A stretch of DNA of 64,000 nucleotides from Xenophilus sp. AP218F. GTDB lineage: Bacteria > Pseudomonadota > Gammaproteobacteria > Burkholderiales > Chromobacteriaceae. The stretch covers positions 1-64,000 of the forward strand of contig NJIE01000032.1 in NCBI GenBank assembly GCA_002213445.1, given 5' to 3'. Shown here piece after piece: positions 20,022-29,828 of the stretch (within the stretch, counting starts at the first letter, position 1; the number at the start of each line of letters is the position of its first letter). The position numbers and the translations under genes are program-made. The notes below the pieces were generated by a model. That model saw nothing but the letters and a program-made list of their open reading frames with translations. It had not been told where the DNA came from and searched no databases.

Positions 20022-22172
20022 TCAGGGCAGGATGGTGGTGATCTGTTTTTTCAGCTGCTGCTTCAGTGCCTGCTGCTTCTCGCCCTCGGTCTTCTTGCCC
20101 TTCACCATGGCGTTGAAGTCCAGCGCGTACACCGGAGCGTTGAGCGGGCCGGTGATCTTCAGCGGCACGTTGACGCCCTTGAGGCGGGCGAAGGCCTGCG
20201 GGTTGGCCTGCACGTCCATGGTGTAGTCGACGATGCTTTGCTTGAGGTCGATCTTGCCGTTGCCGCTGACGTTGATCAGGTCGGAAGCCAGCTTCAGGTC
20301 CTGGTTGCGGGCGATGCCCTTGTCCAGCCTGAAGCTGGACGCCAGGCTGGAGAAGGTGGTTTTCTGGTCGTTCTGGCTGGTGGTGTTCCACTCTTTCAGT
20401 TCGGCCGGCAGGTTTTTCAGCGCCGCCACCAGGTCGATGCCGGTCAGCGCGCCGTGGTTCAGGCTCATCTGCGCCTCGCCGCTCAGGGTGTCGCGCAATT
20501 GGGCGAAGGATTTGCCGTCGGCGCTGATGTCGATCTTGCCGCTGCCCTTGCCGTCCAGCCGGCTGAAGTTGAGCAGGTCGACCAGCAACGGGCGGATGCT
20601 CATGCCCTGCAGCGTCTGCTTGACTTGCAGGTGCGGCACCTCGTTGCGGGTGAGGGTGGCGTCGCCTTGCAGCCGGCCTTCGTAGATGTCGGCTGACATC
20701 TGGTCCAGCTCCAGCTCGCGCGGATTGATGCGCACATTGCTGTTGATGTTGTTGATGCGGAAGCGGCCCATGGCCAGCTCGCCTATCGACACCTTGCCGT
20801 TCAGGTCGAAGAAGTCCAGCCAGTCCAGCGGAATGTCCTTGGTGTTCTGGAAGATGGCTACCGGGTCGCCCTGGTTTTCCGGCAGGTAGCGGTTCAGATC
20901 GAGTTTGGCCAGCGACACTGTCGCCTCGTGGCGCGGCTTGATCAGGCCGTACTGGCTGACGGACACCGCCAGCGGCGAGCCATCCAGCTTGCCGCCGACG
21001 CGCAGGTTGAAGCGCGGCTCGTCCAGATCGCCGTCCAGTTCGCCGTCCATGCTGGCCAGCAGCTGGCCGCGGGGAAGCGCCGGGGTGGCGATGGTGGTGG
21101 TCAGCAGCAGCGGCTGCATGCGCAAGGCGCTCATTCCGGCCAGCGAGAGCGGCGAGTTGAGCTTGACGTTGATCTTGGTGGTGCCGGCTTGCCAGTTGAA
21201 ATCGCCGTTGAGCTGGTCGGCGTAGAGGCCGGCGTCGGTCAGCTTGAGGTTGTCCAGCGCCGCCTGCAGGTGGTACTGGCTGCGGGCGTAGTTGAGTCTG
21301 GCGCTGAGCGTGCCCGAAGGCATGGTCAGTTCGTTCAGGCTGGCGTTGATCTGCGGCAGGGTGAGCTTGACCTCGCTGCTGGGACGGTCGCTGCTGAACG
21401 CCAGCGTCACGTCGCTGCCGGTGGCTTGCAGCGCGGCGAAGTTGAGCTTGTACTGGCCGGCGAGGCTGAGTTTGGTTTCGCCCAGGCCCGCGACGTTGGA
21501 AATCGCCACCGCGTCCAGTTCCGACAGGCTGACCTGGTCGTCCTGGATCAGTAGCGGCGTGTTGAGCGCCAGCCGCACCGGCTGCTTGTCGTCGTCCAGA
21601 ATCGCGCCGATGGCCAGGTTGGCGTTGTCGCGCAGATTTTCCGCGTCCAGGCTGATGCTGGAGAGGCGGCGCTCGGTCTTGGTAGGCAGGTCGGAGAGCT
21701 GCAGCGTGCCTTCGCGGATCAGCAGGTTTTCCAGCTTGATGGCGAAGTTGTTCTGGCTGTGGCGCTGGAACAGGTCGGCGATGTTGAGCCGGCCTTCCAG
21801 ATCGCGGCTGATCGAGGCGCTGACGCCGTACAGCGCTACGTTTTTCACTTCCCGGTTGCCGAACAGCAGCGGCATCCAGGCAAGCGAGGCGCGCAGTTCT
21901 TCGACGCGAGCGAAGACCGCGTTGCTGTGCGGCTCGCTGATGCTGACGCGCTGAATGTCCAGTCCGGGGGAGGGGAAAAGCACCGGGCTGATGCGCCCTT
22001 CGATCTTGATGACGCGGCCGCTGTCCTGCAGCGCGCGGGAAAGATTGTTGCGTACGGCGGATTCGTCAAATTGCCAGTAGATCAGCGCTCTGGCCAATAC
22101 CAAGAGACCGACTGCGGCCAGGAGGCCGTAAGTCGCAATTCGGAGCCACAGCCGGCCGGAGTTCAATTTCAT
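20022..22172 (-). CDS. AsmA-family protein (AsmA-like, envelope biogenesis)
   Basis: This protein of about 716 residues has a single N-terminal membrane helix (LRIATYGLLAAVGLLVLARAL) and a very long beta-rich periplasmic region. The N-terminal AsmA domain shows KIEGRISPVLFPSPGLDIQRV and the C-terminal AsmA_2 part shows GSGKIDISADGKSFAQLRDTL and GKIDLKQSIVDYTMDVQANP. AsmA-family proteins are now seen as bridge-like lipid carriers between the two membranes. The ATG at 22172 (MKLNSGRLW) fits the signal-anchor better than one nine codons upstream; neither has a clear ribosome site. It is monocistronic between a terminator and a tRNA. Confidence 0.9.
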   Translation of the reverse strand: MKLNSGRLWLRIATYGLLAAVGLLVLARALIYWQFDESAVRNNLSRALQDSGRVIKIEGRISPVLFPSPGLDIQRVSISEPHSNAVFARVEELRASLAWMPLLFGNREVKNVALYGVSASISRDLEGRLNIADLFQRHSQNNFAIKLENLLIREGTLQLSDLPTKTERRLSSISLDAENLRDNANLAIGAILDDDKQPVRLALNTPLLIQDDQVSLSELDAVAISNVAGLGETKLSLAGQYKLNFAALQATGSDVTLAFSSDRPSSEVKLTLPQINASLNELTMPSGTLSARLNYARSQYHLQAALDNLKLTDAGLYADQLNGDFNWQAGTTKINVKLNSPLSLAGMSALRMQPLLLTTTIATPALPRGQLLASMDGELDGDLDEPRFNLRVGGKLDGSPLAVSVSQYGLIKPRHEATVSLAKLDLNRYLPENQGDPVAIFQNTKDIPLDWLDFFDLNGKVSIGELAMGRFRINNINSNVRINPRELELDQMSADIYEGRLQGDATLTRNEVPHLQVKQTLQGMSIRPLLVDLLNFSRLDGKGSGKIDISADGKSFAQLRDTLSGEAQMSLNHGALTGIDLVAALKNLPAELKEWNTTSQNDQKTTFSSLASSFRLDKGIARNQDLKLASDLINVSGNGKIDLKQSIVDYTMDVQANPQAFARLKGVNVPLKITGPLNAPVYALDFNAMVKGKKTEGEKQQALKQQLKKQITTILP

Positions 22173-22233
22173 GAGTAATCGCTCGGAGAGGCCATGCATG
22201 CAATGTGTTGGGGCGGCGGAGTGAGGAAGGCGC

Positions 22234-22307
22234 TGGAGCGGGTGAAGGGAATCGAACCCTCGTCGTAAGCTTGGGAAGCTTCTGCTCTACCATTGAGCTA
22301 CACCCGC
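22234..22307 (-). tRNA. tRNA-Gly (anticodon CCC)
   Basis: On the minus strand the 74 bases begin GCGGGTGTAGCTCAATGG and end with a matching acceptor stem plus encoded TCCA. The D-arm is GCTC/GAGC, the anticodon loop TTCCCAA is closed by AAGC/GCTT, and the T-arm is AGGG-TTCGATT-CCCT. The anticodon is CCC, as in E. coli glyU. The outermost anticodon-stem pair is G-A rather than Watson-Crick. It lies just upstream of the AsmA gene on the same strand. Confidence 0.95.
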
Positions 22308-22309
22308 GC

Positions 22310-22864
22310 GCTTCGCTAAGAGCACCCGAATTTAGCCGGTTTCCGCGGGGTTGGCAAGGTTTCGCGGCGGCGCAAGAATGCCGGAACGATGGTTTTGCGC
22401 CAGTTGGCGCGCGAGTTGGTGGCTAAGTGATTGATTGGCAATGCGAAGCGTGGTCGCTGGCGGCCGGGGGGCTTTAAGGGTGGCATGGCCGAGCCAAGCT
22501 TCGCGGCGGGCGTTGGCGCCACGAACCTGTCCGGAGCGGGCGCGCGGGGTTGCCAGGCTTGCGGGGAGGAGGTGATTTGTTGGCGGCTCTAAATTTATAT
22601 GCCGGTTCACTTCCAGGTGGCGACTGGAAGCTGAGTCAAAGCTGGGGAAATATGAATTGGGAACAAGAAGCTGCTGAAGGGCACCAGTTGCGGATGAATT
22701 GATGCCCCTCAGCGCTTAGGCTTTTGACTTGAAAGTGTCCTTTGCTTTCAATGCGCTGTGCCTGTTTGGCTAGGGCTTGAAATTGCGCCAAGGTGGTGCG
22801 ATTTCATTATCTATGCACAGAGACTTCAGTTTCCATGCGCCCCTGCAGGCTTTGTTAGCGGATC
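22310..22864. other. Gene-free stretch between tRNA-Gly and fabI
   Basis: No gene, terminator or repeat is convincing here. The right half (22575-22860) is clearly more A/T-rich than its surroundings and carries only very short frames. No integrase or attachment-like duplication of the tRNA 3' end was seen. Confidence 0.5.
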
Positions 22865-23650
22865 TTACTCCGGCACGTTCAGCGCGTTGACGCTGTAGCC
22901 GGCGTCGACGTAGGTGATTTCGCCGGTGATGCCCGAGGACAGGTCGGACAGCAGGAAGGCGGCGGCGTTGCCGACTTCTTCGGTGGTGACGTTGCGACGC
23001 AGACAGGCCTGGCTGGAGGCCATGTTCAGCAGCTTGGAGAAGCCGGAAATGCCGGCGGCGGCCAGCGTCTTGATCGGGCCGGCGGAGATGCCGTTGACGC
23101 GAATGCCTTCCTTGCCGAGGCTGGCGGCCATGAAGCGCACCGAAGCCTCCAGGCTGGCTTTGGCCAGGCCCATCACGTTGTAGTTCGGGATGGCGCGAAC
23201 GGCGCCGAGGTAGGACAGCGTCAGCAGCGCCGCCTTGCGGCCCTGCATCATCGGGCGCGCGGCCTTGGCCAGCGCCGGGAAGCTGTAGGCGGAAACGTCA
23301 TGCGCGGTCTGGAACGCTTCGCGGCTGAGCGAATCCAGAAAGTCGCCTTCCAGCGATTCGCGCGGGGCGAAGGCGATGGCGTGCACCAGGCCATCCAGGC
23401 CGTCCCATTCTTTGCCGAGGTCTGCGAACAATTGCTGGATTTCTTGGTCGTTCTGCACGTCGCAGCGGAATACCAGTTTGGAGCCGAAGTCGGCGGCCAT
23501 GTCGCGCACGCGGTCTTCCAGCTTGTCCACCACGTAGGTGAACGCAAGTTCTGCGCCTTCGCGATGACAGGCTTGGGCGATGCCGTAGGCGATGGAGCGG
23601 TTGGAGATCATGCCCGTGATCAGAATTTTTTTGCCCTGCAGAAAGCCCAT
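22865..23650 (-). CDS. fabI: Enoyl-[acyl-carrier-protein] reductase (NADH), FabI
   Basis: This 261-residue SDR enzyme carries out the last reduction of each fatty-acid elongation cycle. The cofactor site is [21 protein letters not shown] at the N-terminus, which lacks the usual GxxxGxG, as in all FabI. The catalytic Tyr and Lys are in [13 protein letters not shown] (Y-x6-K spacing), with [13 protein letters not shown] before them. The loop [17 protein letters not shown] is the substrate/triclosan-binding helix. The Gly of the N-terminal motif and the tyrosines are intact. Monocistronic, divergent from trxA. Confidence 0.97.
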   Translation of the reverse strand: MGFLQGKKILITGMISNRSIAYGIAQACHREGAELAFTYVVDKLEDRVRDMAADFGSKLVFRCDVQNDQEIQQLFADLGKEWDGLDGLVHAIAFAPRESLEGDFLDSLSREAFQTAHDVSAYSFPALAKAARPMMQGRKAALLTLSYLGAVRAIPNYNVMGLAKASLEASVRFMAASLGKEGIRVNGISAGPIKTLAAAGISGFSKLLNMASSQACLRRNVTTEEVGNAAAFLLSDLSSGITGEITYVDAGYSVNALNVPE

Positions 23651-23823
23651 TTGGCGTCCTTCACATATAAACAGTGGGGCATTATACCGAAAGCCGCGGT
23701 TTTTCAGCAGCGCCGATGCTGGCGACAGCCATAACCGCTTGGGCTGACGGGTTGCCGCTGCGGCCGGCGCTTGCTACCATCACGCATCAACACGCACCGT
23801 ATTTAATATCAAGCGAGGAAACC

Positions 23824-24150
23824 ATGAGCGATCTGATCCACCACGTCACCGACGATTCTTTCGAGCAGGACGTACTGAAGGCCGACTGTCCGGTACTGGT
23901 TGATTACTGGGCTGAATGGTGCGGTCCCTGCAAGATGATCGCCCCGATCCTGGACGAAGTGGCCAAGGAATATGCCGGCCGCCTGAAAGTCGCCAAGCTC
24001 AACATCGACCAGAACGAGCAGACTCCGCCCAAGTTCGGCATTCGCGGCATTCCGACGCTGATGGTGTTCAAGGATGGCCAAGTGGTGGCCACCAAGGTCG
24101 GCGCGCTCGCCAAGAGCCAGCTGACCGCCTTCATTGACAGTCACATCTAA
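23824..24150 (+). CDS. trxA: Thioredoxin
   Basis: This 108-residue cytoplasmic disulfide reductase has the redox motif [13 protein letters not shown] at about residues 29-41 and the cis-proline loop [13 protein letters not shown]. The start is ATG 23824 ([17 protein letters not shown]), with GAGGAAACC just upstream; a longer open frame reaching 23674 is not protein-like. It lies 132 bases before rho, the conserved trxA-rho order of many proteobacteria. Confidence 0.98.
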   Translation: MSDLIHHVTDDSFEQDVLKADCPVLVDYWAEWCGPCKMIAPILDEVAKEYAGRLKVAKLNIDQNEQTPPKFGIRGIPTLMVFKDGQVVATKVGALAKSQLTAFIDSHI

Positions 24151-24282
24151 AGCGTCTATTCTCCACGCGAATCTTCAAAAAAGCGGGTGGCGATTCCTGA
24201 TGCCGCCCGTTCCGTTTCCGCTTCCTCATCCTTTTGAATTTGCGTTCCGCCTATTCTTTACCGAGTCGATCTCACGACCGCT

Positions 24283-25539
24283 ATGCACCTATCTGATCTC
24301 AAACATCTTCACGTCTCCGAACTCGTTGAAATGGCGATTGCCAACGAGATTGACGGAGCCAGTCGGCTGCGCAAGCAGGATCTGATCTTCGCGCTTTTGA
24401 AAAACCAGGCCAAGAAAGGCGAAAGCATTTTTGGCGAAGGCACGCTGGAGGTGTTGCCGGACGGTTTCGGCTTCCTGCGCAGTCCGGATACCTCGTATCT
24501 GGCCGGGCCGGACGACATCTACGTCAGCCCTTCGCAGATCCGCCGCTTCAATCTGCATACCGGCGACTCGATCGAAGGCGAGATCCGCACGCCCAAGGAT
24601 GGCGAACGCTATTTCGCGCTGGTCAAGGTGGACAAGGTAAACGGCGAAGCGCCCGAGAATTCCAAGCACAAGATCCTGTTTGAAAACCTCACCCCGCTGT
24701 TCCCCACCGAGCAATTCAAGCTGGAGCGCGACATTCGCGCCGAAGAAAACATCACCGGCCGCATCATCGATCTGATCGCCCCGATCGGCCGCGGCCAGCG
24801 CGCGCTGCTGGTGGCGCCGCCGAAGTCCGGCAAGACCGTGATGCTGCAGCACATCGCGCACGCCATCACCGCCAATCACCCGGACGCGGTGCTGATCGTG
24901 CTGCTGATCGACGAACGCCCGGAAGAAGTGACCGAAATGCAACGCTCGGTGAAGGGCGAAGTGGTTTCCTCCACCTTCGACGAGCCGGCCACCCGCCACG
25001 TGCAAGTGGCGGAAATGGTCATCGAGAAGGCCAAGCGCCTGGTCGAGCACAAGAAGGACGTGGTCATCCTGCTGGACTCCATCACCCGTCTGGCCCGCGC
25101 CTACAACACCGTGGTGCCGGCGTCCGGCAAGGTGCTGACCGGCGGCGTGGACGCCAACGCCCTGCAGCGTCCGAAGCGCTTCTTCGGCGCCGCGCGCAAT
25201 GTAGAAGAGGGCGGCAGCCTGACCATCATCGCCACCGCGCTGATCGATACCGGCAGCCGCATGGACGATGTGATCTACGAAGAATTCAAGGGTACCGGCA
25301 ACTGCGAAATCCATCTGGACCGCAAGATGGCCGAGAAGCGCATCTTCCCGGCGCTGAACATCAACCGTTCCGGCACCCGCCGCGAAGAGCTGCTGATTCC
25401 GCAGGACCAGCTGCAGCGCATCTGGGTGCTGCGCAAGCTGCTGTACCCGATGGACGATCTGGAAGCGATGGAATTCCTGCAGGACAAGATCAAGGCCACC
25501 AAGTCGAACCAGCAGTTCTTCGACTCGATGCGCCGCTAA
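24283..25539 (+). CDS. rho: Transcription termination factor Rho
   Basis: This 418-residue hexameric RNA-dependent ATPase releases RNA from stalled polymerase. The N-terminal Rho_N domain begins [22 protein letters not shown]. The cold-shock-like RNA-binding domain contains [24 protein letters not shown] (split: [20 protein letters not shown]). Walker A is [12 protein letters not shown] and Walker B is [16 protein letters not shown]. The Q- and R-loop region [20 protein letters not shown] is intact. Length and motifs are standard. A terminator follows. Confidence 0.98.
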   Translation: MHLSDLKHLHVSELVEMAIANEIDGASRLRKQDLIFALLKNQAKKGESIFGEGTLEVLPDGFGFLRSPDTSYLAGPDDIYVSPSQIRRFNLHTGDSIEGEIRTPKDGERYFALVKVDKVNGEAPENSKHKILFENLTPLFPTEQFKLERDIRAEENITGRIIDLIAPIGRGQRALLVAPPKSGKTVMLQHIAHAITANHPDAVLIVLLIDERPEEVTEMQRSVKGEVVSSTFDEPATRHVQVAEMVIEKAKRLVEHKKDVVILLDSITRLARAYNTVVPASGKVLTGGVDANALQRPKRFFGAARNVEEGGSLTIIATALIDTGSRMDDVIYEEFKGTGNCEIHLDRKMAEKRIFPALNINRSGTRREELLIPQDQLQRIWVLRKLLYPMDDLEAMEFLQDKIKATKSNQQFFDSMRR

Positions 25540-25558
25540 GAGGCCCGCGCCTCCACAG

Positions 25559-25586
25559 AAAGCCAGACTCCGGTCTGGCTTTTTTG
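25559..25586 (+). terminator. Rho-independent terminator after rho
   Basis: A 9-bp stem (AGCCAGAC with GTCTGGCT plus flanking A-T) closes a short loop and is followed by TTTTTT. It begins about 20 bases after the rho stop. Confidence 0.9.
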
Positions 25587-25637
25587 CGTCTTGCCCCGAG
25601 GAATGGGCAAGCGGGATGACATTTGCTACAGTCTGGC

Positions 25638-26285
25638 ATGGACTTGACCGCTCGTTTGTTCCAGATGGAACTCATTTCCGGCATCGGCACCGCCGCCTTC
25701 ACCTTTTCCGGTTATCTGATAGGCATCCGCAAGCAGCTGGATCTGCTTGGGGTGTGCATTGTCGCGCTGCTCACCGCCATCGGCGGCGGCATCATCCGCG
25801 ACTTGCTGGTCAACCGCGTGCCGCTGGTGTTCTACGATTACAGCAACCTGATCATCATCCTCGCCACCCTGCTGTTGTCTTGGCTGGCTGGCCTGCATCG
25901 CCGCGAAAGCCGCACCCTGTCGCGGCTGTTCATCGTGGCGGACTCGCTGGGACTGGTGGCCTTCAGCCTGGCCGGCGCGCAAGTGGGCTTGCTGTTCGGC
26001 CTCAATGCCTTCGGCGTGGTGACGCTGGGCTTTACCACCGCCGTGGGCGGCGGCGTGGTGCGCGACATGATGGTCAACGATGTTCCATTCATCCTGCACA
26101 AGGATTTTTACGGCACGGTCGCCATTCTGGTGGCGGCCGGATTGTATCTCGCCGATCGTTTCGGCCATGTAGGCTTGCTGACCTTGCAGGCCTTGTTCTG
26201 GAGCGGCCTGGCGGTGCGGCTGCTGGCGCACTGGCGCGAACTGGCCTTGCCGAAAATCGGCGCGCCGCAAGACGGCGGCAAATAA
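25638..26285 (+). CDS. TRIC-type (UPF0126/YadS) channel family membrane protein
   Basis: This 215-residue inner-membrane protein has the duplicated glycine-rich helix motif of the trimeric intracellular cation channel family: LLTAIGGGIIRDLLVNRVPLV in the first half and TTAVGGGVVRDMMVNDVPFIL in the second. Seven hydrophobic helices are visible. Bacterial members have been linked to K+ conduction or glycine uptake; neither can be read from the sequence. I start at ATG 25638 (MDLTARLF); a TTG five codons upstream is also open. The stop is 15 bases from the NUDIX gene. Confidence 0.93.
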   Translation: MDLTARLFQMELISGIGTAAFTFSGYLIGIRKQLDLLGVCIVALLTAIGGGIIRDLLVNRVPLVFYDYSNLIIILATLLLSWLAGLHRRESRTLSRLFIVADSLGLVAFSLAGAQVGLLFGLNAFGVVTLGFTTAVGGGVVRDMMVNDVPFILHKDFYGTVAILVAAGLYLADRFGHVGLLTLQALFWSGLAVRLLAHWRELALPKIGAPQDGGK

Positions 26286-26300
26286 CAGGGACAACACACG

Positions 26301-26927
26301 ATGCGGGCGATGGAGGCGAAAATCGCGGCCGGGCTGATTGCGGATCGGCTGGCCGCTTACGATTTTACCGGGCGCAGCGGAGACATCCCCTTGCGGATGC
26401 CCACCCCGGATTTGCGGCGAGCGGCGGTGCTGATGCCGCTGGTGTGGCGCGAGGAGGGGCCTACCGTGCTGCTCACCCGGCGCAACGACAATCTGTCCAC
26501 CCATCCGGGCCAGGTCAGCTTTCCGGGCGGCAAGGTGGACGGCGACGACGAATCGGCGATCATGGCCGCCTTGCGCGAGGCGCGCGAGGAAACCGGGCTG
26601 GATGCGGCGCGGGTGAGCGTGCTGGGCACACTGCCCGATTACGCGACGATCACCGGATATCTGGTGACGCCGGTGGTGGGGCTGGTGACGCCGCCGCTGG
26701 CCTTGTCTCCCGAGCCGGCCGAGGTGGCCGAAGTATTCGAAGTGCCGTTGCCGCTACTGCTGGATACCAGCGCCTACCAGCGGCATGACTATGAGCGCGA
26801 CGGCATGCGCGGCCAGTATCTGGCTCTGGATTGGCGGCATTACACCATCTGGGGGGCGACGGCGGCCATGCTCTGGCTGCTGGCCGACGCTCTCAAGCCC
26901 TGGGTGTGGCATCAGGGCGAATCCTGA
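26301..26927 (+). CDS. CoA pyrophosphatase, NUDIX family
   Basis: This 208-residue hydrolase shows the NUDIX box GGKVDGDDESAIMAALREAREETGL (given here as GGKVDGDDE and REAREETGL, about residues 75-97). The CoA-specific upstream motif is LLTRRNDNLSTHPGQVSFPG, close to the LLTKRS...HxGQVxFPGG pattern of the NudL/YeaB group. It should cleave CoA or acyl-CoA to phosphopantetheine and 3',5'-ADP. The 3' end overlaps the convergent diguanylate cyclase gene by 16 bases. Confidence 0.92.
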   Translation: MRAMEAKIAAGLIADRLAAYDFTGRSGDIPLRMPTPDLRRAAVLMPLVWREEGPTVLLTRRNDNLSTHPGQVSFPGGKVDGDDESAIMAALREAREETGLDAARVSVLGTLPDYATITGYLVTPVVGLVTPPLALSPEPAEVAEVFEVPLPLLLDTSAYQRHDYERDGMRGQYLALDWRHYTIWGATAAMLWLLADALKPWVWHQGES

Positions 26928-28774
26928 TCGATCAGGATCAGGTTGCGGCCGGCCAGCTTGGCCTGGTAGAGCAGCTTGTCGGCGCGCGACTGCATTTGCG
27001 CCGGGGTGTCGCCCGGCCGCCAGTCGGTGAGGCCGCCGCTGAAGGTGATGGTCTGGCCGAATAGCGGCACGGTGGCGTGTTCCAGCGCCTTTTGCATGCG
27101 CTGCATCACCTTTTGCGCGTCGCTCAGGCGGGTGAAGGGGAAAATCACCAGGAATTCTTCGCCGCCGATGCGGGCGCACAGATCGGTGCTGCGGGTGCTG
27201 TCGCGCAGGGCGTTGGCCACCGCCACCAGCACGTTGTCGCCGGTTTGATGCCCGTAGTGATCGTTGAATTGCTTGAAGTGGTCGATGTCGAACACCGCGA
27301 TGGCCATCGCCTGGCTGTAGCGCTCGCAACGGCTGATTTCGTCGCGCAGCACCAGGTCGGCGTGGCGGCGGTTGTAGAGGTGGGTCAGCGGGTCGGTGAT
27401 CGCCATCTCTTCCAGTTGGCGGTTGCTGTCCTGCAGCTGCTGTTCCAGCTGCTTGCGCATCGAGATGTCGTACAGTGCCACCAGCACGCTCGGCTCGTGC
27501 GACAGCTGCACGGTTTGCAGCGAGACGATGGTCCACAGCCTGCTCTTGTCCTCCAGCTCCAGCTCCGCCTCCCGCTCGCGCATGTCCAGCCCCTCGCTCA
27601 GCCATTGGCGCACCGGCTCCAGTTGCAGGGGCAGGTTGATGACCGAGCGGTCCTCTTCCGAGGAGGGCAGGCGCAGCAGCGAGCGCGCCTGGCTGTTGGC
27701 GCGCTGGATGCGGGCGGTGCGCGGGTTGACCAGCATCAGGGCCATCGGCACGGTATCCAGAATCAGCCGCGCCTGTTCCTCGCTTTCCTTGATGCGGGTA
27801 TTGCTGTGCATCAGCAGCTGGTTTTGCTGCAAGTGGGCCAGGTGCTTGCGCAGCGCCAGCAGGGTCAGCGCGGCCACGAACAGCCAGCAGGGCAGCGCCA
27901 GCATCGCCTTGTCCTTCACGTTCAGCGCGATGTCGTCGTGCGCGATGCCGACGGCGACCTGGAAGGGGTAATTGCCGGTGGCGCGCATGCTGTACAGCCG
28001 CTCCATGCCGTCCACGCTGGAGGGGGCGCTGAACAGCAGCTGGTTGCTTTCCCGGTTGAATACCTGGCGCGGCTGCAGCGCCTGGAAGCTTTGGCCGCGC
28101 GGCCGGCTGGGCCAGCGCGACACCACTTGGCCGTTGAGGTCCAGCACCATGATTTCGCCGCGTTCGCCGACGGTGAGGCGGCTGACTTCGTCCTGGAAGA
28201 AGTTGCTGTTGATCAGGCCGGTGGCCATGCCCACCAGCTCGCCCTTGCTGTTGTGGAGCTTGTCGGCCAGCATGATGCCGCCCGCCAGCGCGCTGTACTG
28301 GGCGGTGGTGTAGTTTTCGTCCTGCAGTTCGCCGCGGTGCAGCCAGCGGCAGAACTCGCTGTGGCGAAGGCGCAGCAGGGCGACGCGCCGGCTGCTGAAA
28401 ATGGTCTGGCAGGCGGTGTCGACGATTTCTATTCGCTGCAGATACGGAGCCAGCTGCTGGCGTTGTTGCAGGGCCTGGTACAGGCTTTGCTGTTTTTCCG
28501 GCGACAGCGATCCGTCGTGCAGCAGTTGCTGCACTTGGGGAATCTGGTTGCTGCCTTGCAGGATCAGGCCCGCTTCGTGCATGCCGGAAGCCAGCCGCTC
28601 GGCCAGCAGCTGGCTCAGGCCGCTGGCTTGCCGGCGGGCCTCCTGCTCCTGCTGGCGATAGCTGACGGCGAGGTCCAGCAGCACCAGGCTCAGCGAGGCC
28701 AGCAAAAACAGCGCGGCTCCCCACTTGGCGTACAGGGCCGAGCGTTGGCTGCGGTCGGGGGGATGAATGTCCAT
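26912..28774 (-). CDS. Membrane-bound diguanylate cyclase (extracellular sensor, PAS, GGDEF)
   Basis: This 620-residue protein has one N-terminal helix (ALFLLASLSLVLLDLAVSY), a periplasmic Cache-like sensor at about 45-285, a second helix near 290-308, a PAS region at about 320-440 and a GGDEF domain at about 450-615. The active site is IGGEEFLVIF. The inhibitory I-site RSTD sits five residues before GGEEF, so product inhibition is expected. It makes c-di-GMP, the opposite of the HD-GYP enzyme at 3115-4698. Its 3' end overlaps the NUDIX gene on the other strand. Confidence 0.94.
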   Translation of the reverse strand: MDIHPPDRSQRSALYAKWGAALFLLASLSLVLLDLAVSYRQQEQEARRQASGLSQLLAERLASGMHEAGLILQGSNQIPQVQQLLHDGSLSPEKQQSLYQALQQRQQLAPYLQRIEIVDTACQTIFSSRRVALLRLRHSEFCRWLHRGELQDENYTTAQYSALAGGIMLADKLHNSKGELVGMATGLINSNFFQDEVSRLTVGERGEIMVLDLNGQVVSRWPSRPRGQSFQALQPRQVFNRESNQLLFSAPSSVDGMERLYSMRATGNYPFQVAVGIAHDDIALNVKDKAMLALPCWLFVAALTLLALRKHLAHLQQNQLLMHSNTRIKESEEQARLILDTVPMALMLVNPRTARIQRANSQARSLLRLPSSEEDRSVINLPLQLEPVRQWLSEGLDMREREAELELEDKSRLWTIVSLQTVQLSHEPSVLVALYDISMRKQLEQQLQDSNRQLEEMAITDPLTHLYNRRHADLVLRDEISRCERYSQAMAIAVFDIDHFKQFNDHYGHQTGDNVLVAVANALRDSTRSTDLCARIGGEEFLVIFPFTRLSDAQKVMQRMQKALEHATVPLFGQTITFSGGLTDWRPGDTPAQMQSRADKLLYQAKLAGRNLILIDQDSP

Positions 28775-28836
28775 GTTGGCGTATGAGGTCGCTGTGTTCT
28801 ACTTATAGGCGCTGGTTGCCGGATATGACAGGGTGT

Positions 28837-29685
28837 TCAAGCGCCAAGCTCAAAGCGCATGGACAGGTCGACCGCCTTGATGTCCTTGGTCAGCTTGCCG
28901 ATGGAGATGCGGTCGACGCCGGTTTCGGCGATGGCGCGCACGGTGCTCATGTCCACGCCGCCGGAGGCTTCCAGCTCCGCCTGGCCGCCGGCCATGGCTA
29001 CCGCCCGGCGCATGTCGTCCAGCGACATATTGTCCAGCAGCACCAGCTTGGCCCCGTGGCGCAGCGCCTCGTCCAGTTCCGCCAGATTTTCCACTTCCAC
29101 CTGCAAGGTGACGTCGGGCGGCGCGATGCGCTGGGCTTCGGCCAGCGCCGCGGCGATGCCGCCGGCGGCCATGATGTGGTTTTCCTTGATCAGGATGCCG
29201 TCGTGGAGGCCCACGCGCTGGTTGTGGCCGCCGCCGACGGTGACGGCGTATTTTTGCGCCAGGCGCATGCCGGGCAGCGTCTTGCGGGTGTCCAGGATGC
29301 GGGCGCGGGTGCCGGCGACGACGTCTACGTAGCGTCGGGTTTCGCTGGCCACCGCCGACAGCGTTTGCAGGAAGTTGAGCGCCGAGCGTTCCGCGGTGAG
29401 CAGGGCGCGCGCGGGGCCGCTGATCCGGCACAGGCTGGCCCCGGCGTCCACGCTCCGGCCTTCTTCCACCAGCCAGTCGATCCGGCAGCTCGGGTCCACC
29501 TGACGGAAACACTCTTCGAACCAGGCTTGCCCGCAGATCACCGCCGCCTCGCGCGCCACCACCCGCGCCTCGCCGCGGGCGTCGGCGGCGATCAGCTGCG
29601 CGGTCCAGTCGCAGCGGCCGATGTCTTCGGCCAGGGCCAGGCCCACTTGCTGGGCGATGAGATGGGGGGCGGGGCGTGCGCTCAT
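28837..29685 (-). CDS. nadC: Nicotinate-nucleotide pyrophosphorylase (quinolinate phosphoribosyltransferase)
   Basis: This 282-residue enzyme makes nicotinate mononucleotide from quinolinate and PRPP in de novo NAD synthesis. Motifs are [60 protein letters not shown] and [13 protein letters not shown] with [11 protein letters not shown]. The start is ATG 29685 ([13 protein letters not shown]), with GGAGAAGATC upstream; the frame continues open but into the divergent promoter region. nadA and nadB are not in the window. Confidence 0.97.
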   Translation of the reverse strand: MSARPAPHLIAQQVGLALAEDIGRCDWTAQLIAADARGEARVVAREAAVICGQAWFEECFRQVDPSCRIDWLVEEGRSVDAGASLCRISGPARALLTAERSALNFLQTLSAVASETRRYVDVVAGTRARILDTRKTLPGMRLAQKYAVTVGGGHNQRVGLHDGILIKENHIMAAGGIAAALAEAQRIAPPDVTLQVEVENLAELDEALRHGAKLVLLDNMSLDDMRRAVAMAGGQAELEASGGVDMSTVRAIAETGVDRISIGKLTKDIKAVDLSMRFELGA

Positions 29686-29828
29686 GCGATCTTCTCCTTG
29701 CAAAACGCTATTGTAGCCGCCGCCGGCCGCGGCGGTAAGCGCGACCGGCGCGCCAACATGGCGATATCGTGAAGAGCGTCGCATCTGCTATGCTCGCGGC
29801 AATACTGACACGATTCGGCAGCAAGACA

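Noticed and set aside
22234-22307. tRNA-Gly as an integration site for a mobile island
   Set aside because: I saw no integrase gene and no repeat of the tRNA 3' end in the neighbouring sequence; both flanks hold housekeeping genes.
28837-29828. Cobalamin riboswitch ahead of the CbiM-like permease
   Set aside because: Only about 140 bases separate nadC from the permease start, no B12-box-like sequence was visible, and the protein itself lacks the CbiM metal motif.
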